Part shown: in pieces, positions 18,556-27,923 of the stretch
How positions within the stretch are numbered: the first letter of the stretch is position 1
Layout: each line of letters begins with the position of its first letter
Assembly: GCF_019880545.1 (NCBI RefSeq)
Contig: NZ_JAINVW010000003.1
Coordinates: 1,385,087-1,449,086, forward strand
DNA: 64,000 nucleotides
Source of the DNA: Flagellimonas meishanensis
GTDB lineage: Bacteria > Bacteroidota > Bacteroidia > Flavobacteriales > Flavobacteriaceae
Reading direction: 5' to 3'
The notes under the pieces: model-generated
Databases searched by the model: none
What the model was told of the DNA's origin: nothing
The model's input: the letters and a program-made list of their open reading frames with translations, nothing else
Position numbers and translations under genes: made by a program

Positions 18556-19473
18556 ATGAAAGCTTCATTCTTATTATTAAGTGCCTTTTATTCAATAGCC
18601 ATGTTTTGTCAACATGATACAAATCTAAGTGAGGCACTTTGGGCAAGGGTACAAAATTGTTACTCATTATTTGAAGATGAGGATGGAAATGGCATTCCTG
18701 ATTATAATAAAATAGATGATTCTCAAAATGGTTATCTGAAAGTTTATGGAGATTGGCCTACTTGTGGCTGTTCCTGCACTTCAACAGTAGGGGCTTATAA
18801 AGACTCTAATGGAGATTACTGTTTTGTTCAACAGGAGGTGTATACTTGTGAATGGAAAAAATCCATTACATCAAATAGAGATTTGGCAGAGATTCTTCCA
18901 GAGAACTTTGGAATAGATACTTTCTCAAAAGAAAAAGTAAAGCATGACTCAACTCGCTCAATGTTTTATTTGGAAGTAGAGATACCAAGAGTTGGAACAG
19001 ACACCGAGTTTACATTAAAACTTATTCCCTTTGGAATTACAATTGAATCCAGTTCTTTAATCACTTTTGGATATTCTGAGAATCATCCAGAAAAAAAAGG
19101 CTGGCACTCCCAAGCAGAACTTTTGTATAAAATCAAGAATCTTGCACGCTTAATAGACGATGATAGGACTCTTGATTTGTTAATCAAAGGAGAATATGAT
19201 CTAATAGAATCTTCTGAAATGGACTATATTAGTCAGCAAATGATTGGAACTGATTACTGGGGACAATTTGAATCATTGGAGATACTGTCAAAAAAACTGA
19301 AATTTCTGAAGTCTACCTATGACATTTACTTCCAATTGGATTTTACAACTGCATTAATGAAATGGGATAGGATAAAAGCTAAATTTGAAATCAAATCATT
19401 AGACAATAAACCAGAAAAAATATCTTTTAAGGAATTCTTATTGCTAAATTATTATTGGCAACCTGTATGTTAA
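18556..19473 (+). CDS. exported orphan protein in an AT-rich patch
   Basis: A 305-residue protein I do not recognise. A signal peptide is likely at residues 1-18 (hydrophobic, ending MFCQ). DEDGNGIPDYNKIDDSQNG (about 36-54) resembles a calcium-binding Dx[DN]xDG-type loop. A Cys cluster follows (CGCSC), with later Cys in YCF and YTC, suggesting disulfides outside the cytoplasm. The C-terminal half is mostly charged and helical. It is visibly AT-richer than its neighbours (17 G/C in the 60 bases at 18661-18720). It is the only plus-strand gene between 15.2 and 26.2 kb, which suggests recent acquisition. Confidence 0.7.
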   Translation: MKASFLLLSAFYSIAMFCQHDTNLSEALWARVQNCYSLFEDEDGNGIPDYNKIDDSQNGYLKVYGDWPTCGCSCTSTVGAYKDSNGDYCFVQQEVYTCEWKKSITSNRDLAEILPENFGIDTFSKEKVKHDSTRSMFYLEVEIPRVGTDTEFTLKLIPFGITIESSSLITFGYSENHPEKKGWHSQAELLYKIKNLARLIDDDRTLDLLIKGEYDLIESSEMDYISQQMIGTDYWGQFESLEILSKKLKFLKSTYDIYFQLDFTTALMKWDRIKAKFEIKSLDNKPEKISFKEFLLLNYYWQPVC

Positions 19474-19523
19474 AAAATTGCCTTAGGTTCGGGCCAATAA
19501 TGTTTATGATTTAAAGCAGTCTT

Positions 19524-20201
19524 TCAAGGCGTGCTATTGCTTACCTGCAACAACTTACCATTATAGAGTTTTTGCCCAGTTAGGGCGAAATCCTTGACGT
19601 ATGTCGCCATTTCCAAAGCGGTTACCGGAGCTTGATAGCCTGGAAAGGCCTCGGCCAACATTTCAGTCTGTACGGCGCCGAGTGCCAATACATTGAAGCT
19701 TGGGCCTGTTTCCTTGAATTCCTCGGCCCAGAGTTCCGTTAGCGTGATCACAGCTCCCTTGCTAGAGCTATATGCAGCTAGCCCCGGAAACTTCATGCTG
19801 CCCTGCACGCCTCCCATGGAACTTATGGTCACCACATGGCCCTCCTTGCCCATTTTGGGCAACACCATCTTGGTCATCCCTGCCACGCCGAACACATTTA
19901 CTTTGTAAACCGCTTCAAATTCTTCTTGGGAAGTTTCCAAAAACGGCTTGTTCAACAGTTTGCCAGCATTGTTTATCAAAACATCGACCCTATCCCACGT
20001 TTCCAAAAAATTCGTCAGCTTTTCATAATCCCTGGGTTGGCCTAAATCGAAAGAAAAAGTGTGGACATTTGAAAACTTTAGATCCAATACAGGTTGGGCA
20101 TTTCGGGACAATGCCAAAACTTGGTGCCCTTCCTCTGCAAAAAGTTTGACCAATTCATAGCCTATGCCCCTGCTTGTTCCCGTAATGATGATGTTTGCCA
20201 T
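19524..20201 (-). CDS. short-chain dehydrogenase/reductase
   Basis: A 225-residue classical SDR. The cofactor loop is GTSRGIGYEL at residues 8-17, NNAGKL is present near 76-81, and the catalytic pair is in YSSSKGAV (Tyr and Lys four apart), preceded by the active-site Ser in VTISSMGG. The substrate cannot be read from sequence. The gene is monocistronic by spacing (97 bases from the M28 gene upstream). Confidence 0.88.
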   Translation of the reverse strand: MANIIITGTSRGIGYELVKLFAEEGHQVLALSRNAQPVLDLKFSNVHTFSFDLGQPRDYEKLTNFLETWDRVDVLINNAGKLLNKPFLETSQEEFEAVYKVNVFGVAGMTKMVLPKMGKEGHVVTISSMGGVQGSMKFPGLAAYSSSKGAVITLTELWAEEFKETGPSFNVLALGAVQTEMLAEAFPGYQAPVTALEMATYVKDFALTGQKLYNGKLLQVSNSTP

Positions 20202-20298
20202 ACTATTGGTTTTGTCACTTCGATACCAAGGGAGAAATCCAAATAACTTTTAATTTTTTCACCCTTTTGCAAATGGATTCGAAATGACATGGATCAAG

Positions 20299-21324
20299 TT
20301 AGTTCATTTTTATTTCCTGGGTGGGTGCATTGGCAATTCCCTCCAACACGGGCAACATTTTGTTCACCAAGGTGGCCATGTGCTCAAAATCCATGATGTC
20401 AGCCTCGTCCCCTACTTTGTGATAGTGGTCAAAATTGGTGAAATCAAACGTACAATACGTATGGGAAGGCACCCCAAATTCTTTATGGAAAGGATAGTTA
20501 TCCGACCGCTGGAACAGGCTATACTCCTTTGCCGTAGGCAAGAACCCCACCAGATTCTCCCCCGCATATGTATTGCTTACCTCGGCTAAATTTGATTTTT
20601 CATATCCCGTGATATAAACAAAATAGTCCCTTCCCCTAAGCGGTACTCCGGTCATCTCAAAATTGAGCATGGCATACAGATTCAATTCTTGTTCCTTTAA
20701 TTTTTTGGCCAAATGCTCCGATCCCAGCAAGCCTTTTTCTTCGGCACTGAACAGGGCGAAGATCAGACTTCGCTTGTTGGTTTTTTCGGTTCCAAAATAT
20801 CGTGCCATTTCCAACACTGAAGTTGTTCCTGAGGCATTGTCATTCGCTCCATTGGCGATATAATCGCCATTTTCAGGTGCAATGGTACCAATGTGGTCGT
20901 AATGTGCCCCTATTACAATATATTCGTTCTTTAAAATGGAATCACTTCCCTCCACGATACCGACGATGTTGTACGATGGTTTCTTGAAATTGGAAAGGGT
21001 GTCCCGGTATGATTCAAAATAAGGTGCAAGCCCATATGATTTAAAATAGTTCTCAATATACTTGGCGGCCATTTCTATGCCCTCGCTGCCCGAATCTCGA
21101 CCCTTAAGATCGTCCGAGGCCAAAAAGTTCATCATTTCCCCTATACGTTCCGAAGTAGTAAAAACTGGGGTTGAAACCAGTTCACCATCATTTAGAACAC
21201 TTCCAACGGCACTCCCCCTGAAGGCGTCACTTTGGGATGGGACAACGGTTTTGGTCTCAATCACTTGGGCAGAACCGCAGCTCAATAATACTGTGGCGCA
21301 AATGCAACTTAAGATTTTCTTCAT
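20299..21324 (-). CDS. M28 family zinc aminopeptidase, lipoprotein
   Basis: M28 peptidase with a lipoprotein signal (CATVLLSC, Cys at about residue 16), so it sits on a membrane outside the cytoplasm. The zinc ligands are visible in order: GAHYDH, GANDNASGTTSVLEMAR, FSAEEKGLLGS (the catalytic Glu-Glu pair), FEMTGVP, and a His near FDHYHKVGDEAD. The ATG at 21324 is used; a TTG three codons upstream is not needed. 341 residues. It probably trims exported peptides. Confidence 0.88.
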   Translation of the reverse strand: MKKILSCICATVLLSCGSAQVIETKTVVPSQSDAFRGSAVGSVLNDGELVSTPVFTTSERIGEMMNFLASDDLKGRDSGSEGIEMAAKYIENYFKSYGLAPYFESYRDTLSNFKKPSYNIVGIVEGSDSILKNEYIVIGAHYDHIGTIAPENGDYIANGANDNASGTTSVLEMARYFGTEKTNKRSLIFALFSAEEKGLLGSEHLAKKLKEQELNLYAMLNFEMTGVPLRGRDYFVYITGYEKSNLAEVSNTYAGENLVGFLPTAKEYSLFQRSDNYPFHKEFGVPSHTYCTFDFTNFDHYHKVGDEADIMDFEHMATLVNKMLPVLEGIANAPTQEIKMN

Positions 21325-21349
21325 TTTATTCAATTTACATTTTTAAAGA

Positions 21350-21377
21350 TAAAAAAAGCATCCTTAAAAGGATGCTT
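21350..21377 (-). terminator. Rho-independent terminator after the E2 gene
   Basis: On the minus strand AAGCATCCTT and AAGGATGCTT form a ten-base stem followed by a T-run. It lies 55 bases beyond the stop of the dihydrolipoamide acetyltransferase gene. Confidence 0.82.
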
Positions 21378-21432
21378 CAATATAATACGTTCTCTTTGGT
21401 CCCTTCGACTATGGCCAGAGTGAAAACGAACA

Positions 21433-23067
21433 TTAGGCCAACATGGTCACCGGGTTTTCCAAATAAGCCCTAAGGGTCTGTAAAAATTGTGCCCCTGTGG
21501 CTCCATCCACGGTTCGATGGTCACAGGCCAAGGTCACCTTCATGGTGCTACCAGGTACAATTGCACCGTTTTTCACCACAGGTTTGTCCACAATGGCACC
21601 AACCGACAAAATTGCGGAGTTGGGCTGATTTATTATGGAGGTGAACTCCAATATACCAAACATGCCCAAATTGGAAACCGTAAAGGTGCTTCCTTCCATT
21701 TCATCGGGTTTGATTTTCTTGTCCCTCGCCCTTCCCGCTAGATCTTTTACAGCAGCACCGATTTGGGTCAAACTCAATTGGTCGGCAAATTTGATCACCG
21801 GTACCACAAGACCTTCATCCACGGCGACGGCCACGCCCATATGCACATGATGCTTATAAATTGTGCTATCCCCATTCCATGATGTATTTACCTGAGGATG
21901 TTTTTTCAATGCCATGGCACAGGCCTTCAATACCATATCGTTGAAGGACACCTTGGTATCGGGCAATTCGTTTATCTGTGCTCTGGACGCCTTGGCGTTG
22001 TCCATATCCACTTCGATAGTGAGGTAGTAGTGCGGTGCCGAAAACTTGGATTCGCCCAAACGTTTGGCTATCACTTTTCGCATGGTGGAATTTTTCACCT
22101 CTTCCATGCTTTCTTCTCCCACTGGCAGGTTTACTGGTGCCACAGAAGTTGCCGGAGCTTCTGAAGTTTTCTGGACTGCTGGCGCCGTTTGTTTGGATGG
22201 TTGAAAGGTTTCCACATCCCGTTTCACGATTCTCCCGTGATCTCCCGAGCCCTTAATATCAGATAGTTTGATGCCTTTCTCCTCAGCTATTTTCTTTGCC
22301 AAAGGAGAAGCAAAGATACGTTCGCCTTCTGCTACGGTCGAGGTGGTCTCTTTTTTCTCTTCTGGTTTGGATTCTTCAGATTTTTCAGGCTTTGCGGAAC
22401 TTGAGCTTTCCTGAACAGATTCCCCTGATTGCGCATTTAGCACCGCATTCACGTCTGTTCCCTCAGGACCAATGATTGCCAACAACGAATCTACAGGTGC
22501 CCCTTCGCCTTCCTGAATGCCAATATGGAGCAATGTCCCGGAATAGAAGGATTCAAACTCCATCGTGGCCTTGTCCGTTTCGATTTCGGCTAAAATATCG
22601 CCTTCTTCAACGGTGTCGCCCACTTTTTTCAACCAACTGGCCACGGTTCCTTCCTCCATGGTATCGCTCAATCGCGGCATGGTTATGATTTCAACCCCTT
22701 CAGGAATCTCAGCAGGTCCGACAGCCGAAACTTTTGGCTCTTCGGATTTGTTTTCGGCCGTCGGTTCGGTCTTTTCATCTGCCTTTGGAGCATGTCCACC
22801 ACCGTTCAACAACGCCGAAATATCCTCTCCTTCTTCACCAATGATGGCCAACAGTGAATCAACGGGAGCACCGTCTCCTTCTTCAATTCCAATATGAAGC
22901 AGAGTGCCTTCATGGAAAGATTCAAATTCCATGGTGGCCTTGTCGGTTTCAATTTCGGCCAAAATATCGCCTTCTTCCACTTTATCCCCTACTTTTTTGA
23001 GCCATTTGGCCACGGTGCCTTCCTCCATGGTATCGCTCAGTCTCGGCATATTGATTACCTCTGCCAT
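21433..23067 (-). CDS. pyruvate dehydrogenase E2, dihydrolipoamide acetyltransferase
   Basis: Core subunit of the pyruvate dehydrogenase complex; it moves the acetyl group to CoA. 544 residues with two N-terminal lipoyl domains, each carrying ETDKATMEFES (lipoyl Lys43 and Lys166). Acidic, Lys-rich linkers follow. The subunit-binding domain is FASPLAKKIAEEKGIKLSDI, about residues 255-290. The C-terminal acetyltransferase domain has the catalytic His in DHRTVDGATGAQF. The gene starts four bases after the E1-alpha stop, so they form one operon. E1-beta and E3 are not in the window. Confidence 0.95.
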   Translation of the reverse strand: MAEVINMPRLSDTMEEGTVAKWLKKVGDKVEEGDILAEIETDKATMEFESFHEGTLLHIGIEEGDGAPVDSLLAIIGEEGEDISALLNGGGHAPKADEKTEPTAENKSEEPKVSAVGPAEIPEGVEIITMPRLSDTMEEGTVASWLKKVGDTVEEGDILAEIETDKATMEFESFYSGTLLHIGIQEGEGAPVDSLLAIIGPEGTDVNAVLNAQSGESVQESSSSAKPEKSEESKPEEKKETTSTVAEGERIFASPLAKKIAEEKGIKLSDIKGSGDHGRIVKRDVETFQPSKQTAPAVQKTSEAPATSVAPVNLPVGEESMEEVKNSTMRKVIAKRLGESKFSAPHYYLTIEVDMDNAKASRAQINELPDTKVSFNDMVLKACAMALKKHPQVNTSWNGDSTIYKHHVHMGVAVAVDEGLVVPVIKFADQLSLTQIGAAVKDLAGRARDKKIKPDEMEGSTFTVSNLGMFGILEFTSIINQPNSAILSVGAIVDKPVVKNGAIVPGSTMKVTLACDHRTVDGATGAQFLQTLRAYLENPVTMLA

Positions 23068-23071
23068 CTAG

Positions 23072-24070
23072 TTATAGTTTATGTTGTAAAAATGGGTAGT
23101 CCTTTTGCTCGTATACGGTGTCGTACAATTGTTCAATTGGGGGAAAATCGGATTCTTCCGCAAACTTCTCGCATTCGGCCACCAAATCTTTTACTTTTTT
23201 GTCAATTTCCTTAAGCTCTTCTTGGGATGCATATCCTTTTTCAAGAATTACATCTTTTACCTGGGTGATCGGGTCTATCTTCTTGTATTCCTCAACCTCT
23301 TCCTTTGTCCTGTAATGCTGTGCATCGGACATGGAATGTCCGCGATATCGGTAGGTCTTCATTTCCAGGAACGTAGGGCCTCCTCCGGTCCTTGCCCTTT
23401 CAACGGCCTTGTCAACTTCCTTGGCCACGATGGCGGGATCCATTCCGTCCACAGGAGCGCAGGGCATTTCGTAGCCCAAGCCCAATTTCCAAATTTCGGT
23501 GGTGTGGGCGGTACGGGCCACAGATGTTCCCATGGCATATCCGTTGTTTTCGCAGATGAAAACTACTGGTAGCTGCCATAACATGGCCAAATTGAATGCC
23601 TCATGCAACGAACCCTGCCTTACTGCTCCGTCTCCCATATAACAAAGTGTCACGGCATCCCTTTTGAAGTATTTATCGGCAAAGGCCAGGCCAGCTCCCA
23701 AGGGAATCTGTCCGCCTACAATGCCATGTCCGCCATAAAAGCGGTGTTCCTTTGAAAAAATATGCATGGATCCTCCCATTCCCTTGGATGTTCCGGTCAC
23801 CTTTCCGTAAAGTTCCGCCATTACCCTTCTGGGGTCCACACCCATCCCGATGGGCTGCACGTGGTTTCGATAGGCCGTTATCATTCGGTCCTTGGTAAGG
23901 TCCATGGCATGCAACGATCCTGCCAAAACAGCTTCCTGGCCATTGTACAAATGCAGAAACCCGCGTACTTTTTGTTGGATGTAGACGGCGGCAAGTTTGT
24001 CCTCGAACTTTCTCCAGAACAACATATCCTCGTACCACTTTAAATAAACTTCCTTGGTGATTTTTTTCAT
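23072..24070 (-). CDS. pdhA: pyruvate dehydrogenase E1 component, alpha subunit
   Basis: TPP-binding alpha subunit of the E1 heterotetramer, 332 residues. The TPP motif is GDGAVRQGSLHEAF...CENN, and the phosphorylation-loop region is MKTYRYRGHSMSD. The start at 24070 (MKKITKEVYLKWYEDML) was chosen over an in-frame start at 24313 because the extra 81 residues are not conserved-looking, overlap cdd, and span a -7 promoter element at 24115-24122. E2 follows after four bases. Confidence 0.95.
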   Translation of the reverse strand: MKKITKEVYLKWYEDMLFWRKFEDKLAAVYIQQKVRGFLHLYNGQEAVLAGSLHAMDLTKDRMITAYRNHVQPIGMGVDPRRVMAELYGKVTGTSKGMGGSMHIFSKEHRFYGGHGIVGGQIPLGAGLAFADKYFKRDAVTLCYMGDGAVRQGSLHEAFNLAMLWQLPVVFICENNGYAMGTSVARTAHTTEIWKLGLGYEMPCAPVDGMDPAIVAKEVDKAVERARTGGGPTFLEMKTYRYRGHSMSDAQHYRTKEEVEEYKKIDPITQVKDVILEKGYASQEELKEIDKKVKDLVAECEKFAEESDFPPIEQLYDTVYEQKDYPFLQHKL

Positions 24071-24114
24071 CAGTGGTTGTTGTATTATGTGATTATCCCC
24101 CAATTGGAGAAAAG

Positions 24115-24122
24115 CAAAAATA
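24115..24122 (-). promoter_or_regulatory. Bacteroidota -7 element for pdhA-E2
   Basis: On the minus strand this reads TATTTTTG, fitting TAnnTTTG, 44 bases before the pdhA ATG and 31 bases after the cdd stop. It gives the PDH genes their own promoter. Confidence 0.45.
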
Positions 24123-24153
24123 CATATATATCTGTTTTGGAAAAAGAATTGAT

Positions 24154-24645
24154 TTAAGAATCCCCCAAAAATGAACTGCCGAAGGCCAAGGGCAGAATAT
24201 CGGCCACGGAAGTGCAGGAATAAATGGGTCCTTTTTCGGCTCTCATTATTAGGGTGATCGGGGATTTTTGACGTTGTTCGTATTCTATGATGGACTGTCG
24301 GCAATTGCCGCATGGGGCCGCGGGAACCTCTAAAAGATGTTCTTTTGAGGCAGCACTTATGGCAATGGAAACTATGGCCACGCCGGGATATCTTGCCCCG
24401 GCCTGAAACACGGCCACCCTTTCCGCACAGAGCCCCGAGGGATATGAGGCATTTTCTTGGTTGTTTCCAATAATGATCTGACCATTTTCCAAGAGAAGTG
24501 CGGCTCCCACCTGAAAATTGGAATAGGGAGCATAGGCATCATAACGGGCAGCCTCGGCGGTTTCCAATAATTTTTTTTCATCTTTGGATAGCTCATCGGA
24601 TGTTTCAAAAATGGAAAGCTCAAAACCAATCTGCTTCTTTTTCAT
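24154..24645 (-). CDS. cdd: cytidine deaminase
   Basis: Deaminates cytidine or deoxycytidine in pyrimidine salvage. 163 residues. The zinc site is Cys73-Ala-Glu75 (GLCAERVAVF, with the proton-shuttle Glu) and Cys112-x2-Cys115 (PCGNCRQ). This Cys-Ala-Glu form is that of tetrameric Cdd. It lies between porV and pdhA, a neighbourhood I recall as common in flavobacteria, and is separated from porV by a terminator. Confidence 0.94.
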   Translation of the reverse strand: MKKKQIGFELSIFETSDELSKDEKKLLETAEAARYDAYAPYSNFQVGAALLLENGQIIIGNNQENASYPSGLCAERVAVFQAGARYPGVAIVSIAISAASKEHLLEVPAAPCGNCRQSIIEYEQRQKSPITLIMRAEKGPIYSCTSVADILPLAFGSSFLGDS

Positions 24646-24664
24646 AATGTGCCAAGTTACCCAT

Positions 24665-24698
24665 CAAAAATAAAAAAACCCGTCCAAGGACAGGTTTT
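24665..24698 (-). terminator. Rho-independent terminator of porV
   Basis: On the minus strand AAAACCTGTCC and GGACGGGTTTT form an eleven-base stem (one C-A mismatch) with a two-base loop, followed by a T-run. It lies 19 bases past the porV stop. Confidence 0.85.
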
Positions 24699-24716
24699 AT
24701 TCTCAAGGTTTGTTTT

Positions 24717-25862
24717 TTAGTCGTTCAAATATTCTTCCCCAAAATTAAAGGTAAGCGAAAAACGCAGGGTGTTCTCCAGAGGATTCCTTACTTGGGAGGT
24801 TGAGAAGAGATAGGAAAGGTCTATCTGGGCCGTCTTGAACTTAAACCCGGCTCCAAGGGTGAAAAACTTTCTGGCTCCCTTGTCTTCACTTTCGTTGAAA
24901 TACCCTCCGCGTAGCATGAACGCCTCGCGATACTTGTATTCTGCCCCCAAGGCCCATGTGATTTCCTTGAGCTCTTCACTGAAACCATCCGGTGCATCGC
25001 CAAAGGATTCGAACACGCCATTAAAGAACGATATATTCTGATATTCATCATTGTCCTCTGCGGTAATCAATCCATCTCCCGTAAAATCCCTAGGTGTCGG
25101 GACCAATAATTTGTTTATTTCGGTATGCACCCCCAACACATTGTCCTGATCGAATATAAAATCAAAACCACCACCCAGCTTTAGGTTAGTAGGCAGGAAG
25201 TTCTGCTGGCCGCCTTCATCATACTGCAAAGATCCCCCAAGATTGGAAATGCTGAACCCGGCCCTCCAACGACCATCATAGTTATTGTATGCGATTTCCC
25301 TGGATCTGTAAAAACCGGCAATGTCCACTGCAAATGCATTGGCCGCCTGGGAATCCTGTAGTCCATCCTGAAATCTCAAGTTGGAGCTTATGAACCTTCC
25401 CCCTACGGCCATGGAAAAGGTTTGGCTCAATTTTAAGGAGTAGGAACCATCAATGGCAAATTCATTGGGCTTCACCAGGGTGGGTTCTTCATCAATGGTC
25501 TGCCTTAGCTCGATTTCTCCCAAGCCGAAGTAACGTAGCCCAAAAGCAAATGCACTGCGATCGTTCAGTTTGTTATAGAATGCCGCGTTCAACAGCGAGA
25601 CATCATTTACAATGCTTTCCAAATAAGGTGTATAACTTACACCGATCCCAGTTTTTTGGGTGGCAAAGGCATACTTGGCCGGATTCCACTGTTGGGAAAA
25701 CACATCAAAGGAGGTGGCAACGCCCATATCTCCCATACCCGATGCCCTTGCATCGGCTGCTATGGTCAAAAAAGGAACGGCGGTTGTAATTACTCTTTCT
25801 TGTTGCGCGCTCAGGTGTGGCAACATACCCCCCAGCGCCACCAATATCAGTAACTTTTTCAT
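24717..25862 (-). CDS. porV: type IX secretion outer-membrane protein PorV
   Basis: FadL-like beta-barrel of the type IX secretion system, which shuttles cargo from the translocon to the PorU sortase. 381 residues with a signal peptide (about 1-19, ending LSAQ). The N-terminal TTAVPFLTIAADARASGMGDMGVATS is the PorV hallmark. The rest shows alternating strands and ends in an aromatic-rich barrel strand (LRFSLTFNFGEEYLND). It lies next to gldJ on the opposite strand. The sortase gene porU, which I would expect directly upstream, is absent here. Confidence 0.93.
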   Translation of the reverse strand: MKKLLILVALGGMLPHLSAQQERVITTAVPFLTIAADARASGMGDMGVATSFDVFSQQWNPAKYAFATQKTGIGVSYTPYLESIVNDVSLLNAAFYNKLNDRSAFAFGLRYFGLGEIELRQTIDEEPTLVKPNEFAIDGSYSLKLSQTFSMAVGGRFISSNLRFQDGLQDSQAANAFAVDIAGFYRSREIAYNNYDGRWRAGFSISNLGGSLQYDEGGQQNFLPTNLKLGGGFDFIFDQDNVLGVHTEINKLLVPTPRDFTGDGLITAEDNDEYQNISFFNGVFESFGDAPDGFSEELKEITWALGAEYKYREAFMLRGGYFNESEDKGARKFFTLGAGFKFKTAQIDLSYLFSTSQVRNPLENTLRFSLTFNFGEEYLND

Positions 25863-26244
25863 TCTATTCTTTTAGCGTTTAGTACGTATTGAGGTCCATG
25901 TACAGTGCTGGACATATTACAAGTAAACGGCTTTTTGTCCGAATTCTTGTAATAAAGGATAGATTTTTTGCTCAAGTTGATTGTCTGGACCATACGCGGC
26001 CTTTCTTTTTTCACTTTTAACGCATGAAGGACCCGAGATAAATCAAAGCTTTCATACTATTTTCAAATGATTCACGTTACAACAATATGACATTTTCCCT
26101 TTGTGGCATTGCCAAAATAATCGATGGGCACAAAATATTATGGTCAATACATCGTTTAAATGCCAACAAAGGATTATAAAATCAAAACAAATTGAAGTTT
26201 CTGAGGGTCCAGAACCCTTTTTTTAAAGTACTCAAGCCCAAATT
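25863..26244. other. 382-base gap between porV and gldJ
   Basis: Divergent promoter region with no gene of normal size. One minus-strand frame is open for about 60 codons without a convincing start and ends with TGA overlapping the porV ATG. Its translation does not resemble the PorU C-terminus as I know it. A short stem AGGGT/ACCCT with a T-run lies at 26204-26225, just before gldJ. I see nothing else. Confidence 0.6.
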
Positions 26245-27900
26245 ATGAAAAAGCACTTTTTAAAAGTTGTACTTTCCTGCGCCATTGTAATGGGAAGTTT
26301 TACTGCATGTAAAAATTCCTCTTCATCATCCAAAAACGTTTCCAGAGCCACGGGATGGAAAATAAATGCCAAGGAAGGTGGATTTCAGTACAATTCTGAT
26401 TTCAAGGAGCAAGAGACTCCTCCCGGAACGGTATTCATCGAGGGGGGAACCTTTACCAAAGGTAAGGTCCAGGACGATATTATGCACGACTGGAACAATA
26501 CTCCTACCCAGCAGCACGTGCAGTCGTTCTATATGGATGAGACCGAGGTGACGAACGTGATGTATTTGGAATATCTGGATTACCTAAAATCCGTGTACCC
26601 TCCAGAGAATCCCAACTATGCCAATATATATAAAGGTGCCTTACCAGATACCTTGGTATGGAGAAACAGACTGGGCTTCAACGAGACAATGACCAATAAT
26701 TACCTACGTCACCCGGCCTATGCGGAATATCCGGTGGTTGGTGTGAACTGGGTCCAAGCTTCGCAATATGCCGAATGGAGGACCGACAGGGTGAACGAGG
26801 CGATGTTGGAACGGGAAGGATTTTTGGCCCAAGACGCAAAATATCAGGTGTTGAACGGTGAAATAGGCGGTACATTTAGCACCGAGGCCTATTTGAACAA
26901 TCCAGAATCTGTATATGGTGGTGAAATTGATTCACTCCAAGGAAAACAAAAAAGGGACTCCATCAATGTTTTTGCCAAAAGAAGTAGCGGTGTGCTCATG
27001 CCAGAATACAGGCTCCCCACTGAGACCGAATGGGAATATGCTGCGCAAGCGCTTGTTGGTTCAAGGGAATACAACAATTACAGAGGTAGAAAAAAATATC
27101 CCTGGGAAGGAGATTACACCCGAAATGGACAGCGTGTGGGTAGAGGTGACCAGTTGGCCAACTTTAAACAAGGAAAAGGAGATTATGGTGGAATCGCAGG
27201 ATGGTCTGACGATGGTGCGGACATCACGGCAGAGGTGAAATCATATAAACCAAACGATTTTGGTCTTTATGACATGGCCGGTAACGTTAGCGAATGGGTT
27301 GCCGATGTTTACCGTCCCATTGTGGATGATGAGATAAGTGATTTCAATTACTACCGTGGTAACGTGTTCTTGAAGAAGGCCATTGGCGAGGATGGAAAAG
27401 TGGAAATCTTGACCGATAAAATCGTTTATGATACACTGCCCAATGGAAAAATCGTTGCCATAAATCTTCCGGGAGAGATAAAAGAAGTGCCAGTGACCGA
27501 TGAGGAAACCTATTTGAGAACCAATTTTGACCATAGCGATAACCGGGGTTACCGCGACGGAGATCCAGGTTCATCAAGATTCTTTGCTAGGTTCAGCGAC
27601 GAGGCAGAAAATAGAAAAATGTACGATTCACCAAAGCATAAGGTGGAACGTGACTCAACAGGAAAAATACTCCGCCAGTACGATACCTCCAATTACCGAA
27701 CGTCCTTGATCAACGATGAGGTACGGGTGTACAAGGGTGGATCGTGGAGAGATCGAGCATTTTGGTTAGATCCATCACAACGGAGATACCTTCCGCAATA
27801 TATGGCAACGGACGACATAGGTTTCCGATGCGCCATGTCCAGAGTAGGATCCAAATCCAAAACCAAGAATAAGACCATACGTCACAAAAAAGCTAAATAG
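26245..27900 (+). CDS. gldJ: gliding motility lipoprotein GldJ
   Basis: Outer-membrane-associated lipoprotein essential for gliding and type IX secretion in flavobacteria; it stabilises GldK. 551 residues. Lipoprotein signal with lipobox GSFTAC (Cys at about 21). The body is a formylglycine-generating-enzyme (SUMF1) fold: PPGTVFIEGGTFTKG, FYMDETEVTN, RLPTETEWEYAAQA, DMAGNVSEWVADVY, and the closing KGGSWRDRAFWLDPSQRRYL with DDIGFRCAM. It is a structural use of the fold, not an active enzyme. Own terminator at 27924-27952; murF follows. Confidence 0.95.
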   Translation: MKKHFLKVVLSCAIVMGSFTACKNSSSSSKNVSRATGWKINAKEGGFQYNSDFKEQETPPGTVFIEGGTFTKGKVQDDIMHDWNNTPTQQHVQSFYMDETEVTNVMYLEYLDYLKSVYPPENPNYANIYKGALPDTLVWRNRLGFNETMTNNYLRHPAYAEYPVVGVNWVQASQYAEWRTDRVNEAMLEREGFLAQDAKYQVLNGEIGGTFSTEAYLNNPESVYGGEIDSLQGKQKRDSINVFAKRSSGVLMPEYRLPTETEWEYAAQALVGSREYNNYRGRKKYPWEGDYTRNGQRVGRGDQLANFKQGKGDYGGIAGWSDDGADITAEVKSYKPNDFGLYDMAGNVSEWVADVYRPIVDDEISDFNYYRGNVFLKKAIGEDGKVEILTDKIVYDTLPNGKIVAINLPGEIKEVPVTDEETYLRTNFDHSDNRGYRDGDPGSSRFFARFSDEAENRKMYDSPKHKVERDSTGKILRQYDTSNYRTSLINDEVRVYKGGSWRDRAFWLDPSQRRYLPQYMATDDIGFRCAMSRVGSKSKTKNKTIRHKKAK

Positions 27901-27923
27901 TTTTTTGGTAAAGTTGTTTATCG

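Noticed and set aside
24071..24313. 81-residue N-terminal extension of pdhA
   Set aside because: It overlaps cdd, spans a -7 promoter element and does not resemble E1-alpha sequence.
25866..26040. Open minus-strand frame whose TGA overlaps the porV ATG, considered as a porU remnant
   Set aside because: No match to the PorU C-terminus as I know it, no start codon of its own, and too short to judge.
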